Assembly (NCBI GenBank): GCA_963704475.1
Contig: OY969900.1
Location: 868,001-932,000 of the forward strand
Origin: UBA9655 sp963704475
GTDB lineage: Bacteria; Pseudomonadota; Alphaproteobacteria; UBA9655
Reading direction: 5' to 3'
Length of the DNA stretch: 64,000 bases
In this document: one piece after another, positions 63,680 to 64,000 of the stretch
Layout: the number at the start of each line of letters is the position of its first letter
Numbering within the stretch: position 1 is the stretch's first letter
Translations under genes and position numbers: made by a program
Notes under the pieces: generated by a model
The model's database searches: none
The model's input: only the letters and a program-made list of their open reading frames with translations
What the model was told of the DNA's origin: nothing

Positions 63680-64000
63680 CTACACCGCCATGATGTTAAA
63701 GCCTGCATCAATATAGACAGTACTCCCCGTGATGAGACGTGCGTCATCACTTACTAGAAATTGTGCATACGCTCCTACGGACTGAATAGAAATAGGTTCA
63801 TTGATAGGAGATTTCTGAAGCACATGATGAAGAAGGGCATCAAAGTGTGGAATACCACTTGCCGCACGCGTTGCAATGGGTCCTGGAGAAAGAGCGTTCA
63901 CACGAATCTTCTTACTCCCCAGCTCTGCGGCAAGATACTTTACGACCCCCTCAAGAGCTGCTTTGACGGGGCCCATGACTCCATAGTGGTCAACAACTTT
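63680..64000 (-). CDS. fabI: enoyl-[acyl-carrier-protein] reductase (NADH), 5' end outside window
   Basis: Last 106 codons of the gene; the frame is open to base 64000. YGVMGPVKAALEGVVKYLAA carries the end of the FabI Y-x6-K active site (the Lys), LSPGPIATRAASGIPHFDAL is the substrate-binding loop, and FLVSDDARLITGSTVYIDAG the C-terminus. It completes fatty-acid elongation. The reading matches FabI more closely than general SDRs because of the ATRAASGI motif. Confidence 0.9.
   Translation of the reverse strand, partial: KVVDHYGVMGPVKAALEGVVKYLAAELGSKKIRVNALSPGPIATRAASGIPHFDALLHHVLQKSPINEPISIQSVGAYAQFLVSDDARLITGSTVYIDAGFNIMAV

Overview
The window looks like chromosome from an obligately host-associated alphaproteobacterium, most likely of the Holosporales (Odyssella/Paracaedibacter/Caedibacter-like); this placement is inferred from gene content only. 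The support is class I lysyl-tRNA synthetase, an EipB (DUF1849) protein, DUF2125 and DUF2155 proteins, an NDUFA12-type complex I subunit, SRP RNA just upstream of dnaX-ybaB-recR, and an AdoCbl-dependent ribonucleotide reductase, all in an AT-rich genome littered with short palindromic repeats. Several loci that are operonic in free-living relatives stand alone here (rpoB without rplJL, nuoN without the nuo cluster, pntAA without pntAB/pntB), which fits a rearranged genome.

Layout. 1-7.3 kb: rpoB (3' end outside the window), a nested palindromic repeat, a small secreted protein, lysK, tRNA-Leu and tRNA-Ser. 7.4-20.2 kb: a PpiD-like chaperone, an acyltransferase-like protein divergent from a LysR regulator, EipB, upp, nuoN, two DUF4143 ATPases, sucCD and a higBA toxin-antitoxin pair. 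20.3-27.8 kb: envelope genes, with ftsEX, gmhB, ydcF-like, plsC and DUF2125 on the minus strand, divergent from an MJ0042 zinc-ribbon protein, gmhA, hldE and a CHCC zinc finger on the plus strand. Together these supply ADP-heptose for LPS, phospholipid acylation and division control. 27.8-37.4 kb: a four-gene MacAB/TolC- or DevBCA-like efflux operon, ctaG with a tiny membrane protein, then ddl-ftsQ-ftsA-ftsZ. 37.6-44.7 kb: SRP RNA, dnaX, ybaB, a decayed hicAB pair, recR, cvpA, an SDR, an MFS carrier and pntAA.

44.9-53.9 kb is an accessory island. It holds a large secreted coiled-coil repeat protein gene split by a frameshift at a nine-G tract, and a dead IS630 element. The IS630 is itself interrupted by an IS1595-like element with an 8-bp target duplication that carries a passenger gene for a secreted protein. 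A 137-bp MITE-like repeat and two more secreted or low-complexity ORFs follow. 53.9-64 kb returns to core genes: a large unknown protein, gltX, nrdJ, NDUFA12, mlaD, DUF2155, an IS110 relic and the 3' end of fabI.

The most interesting signals are mobile-repeat effects on coding sequence. A 137-bp element sits in frame inside hicA and has a near-identical copy beside the IS630 whose end sequence it shares. A tandem repeat encodes the signal peptide of the DUF2155 protein. A TGTCATCC palindrome supplies the end of the zinc-finger gene. I see no CRISPR array, prophage or rRNA, and no single complete novel defence system.
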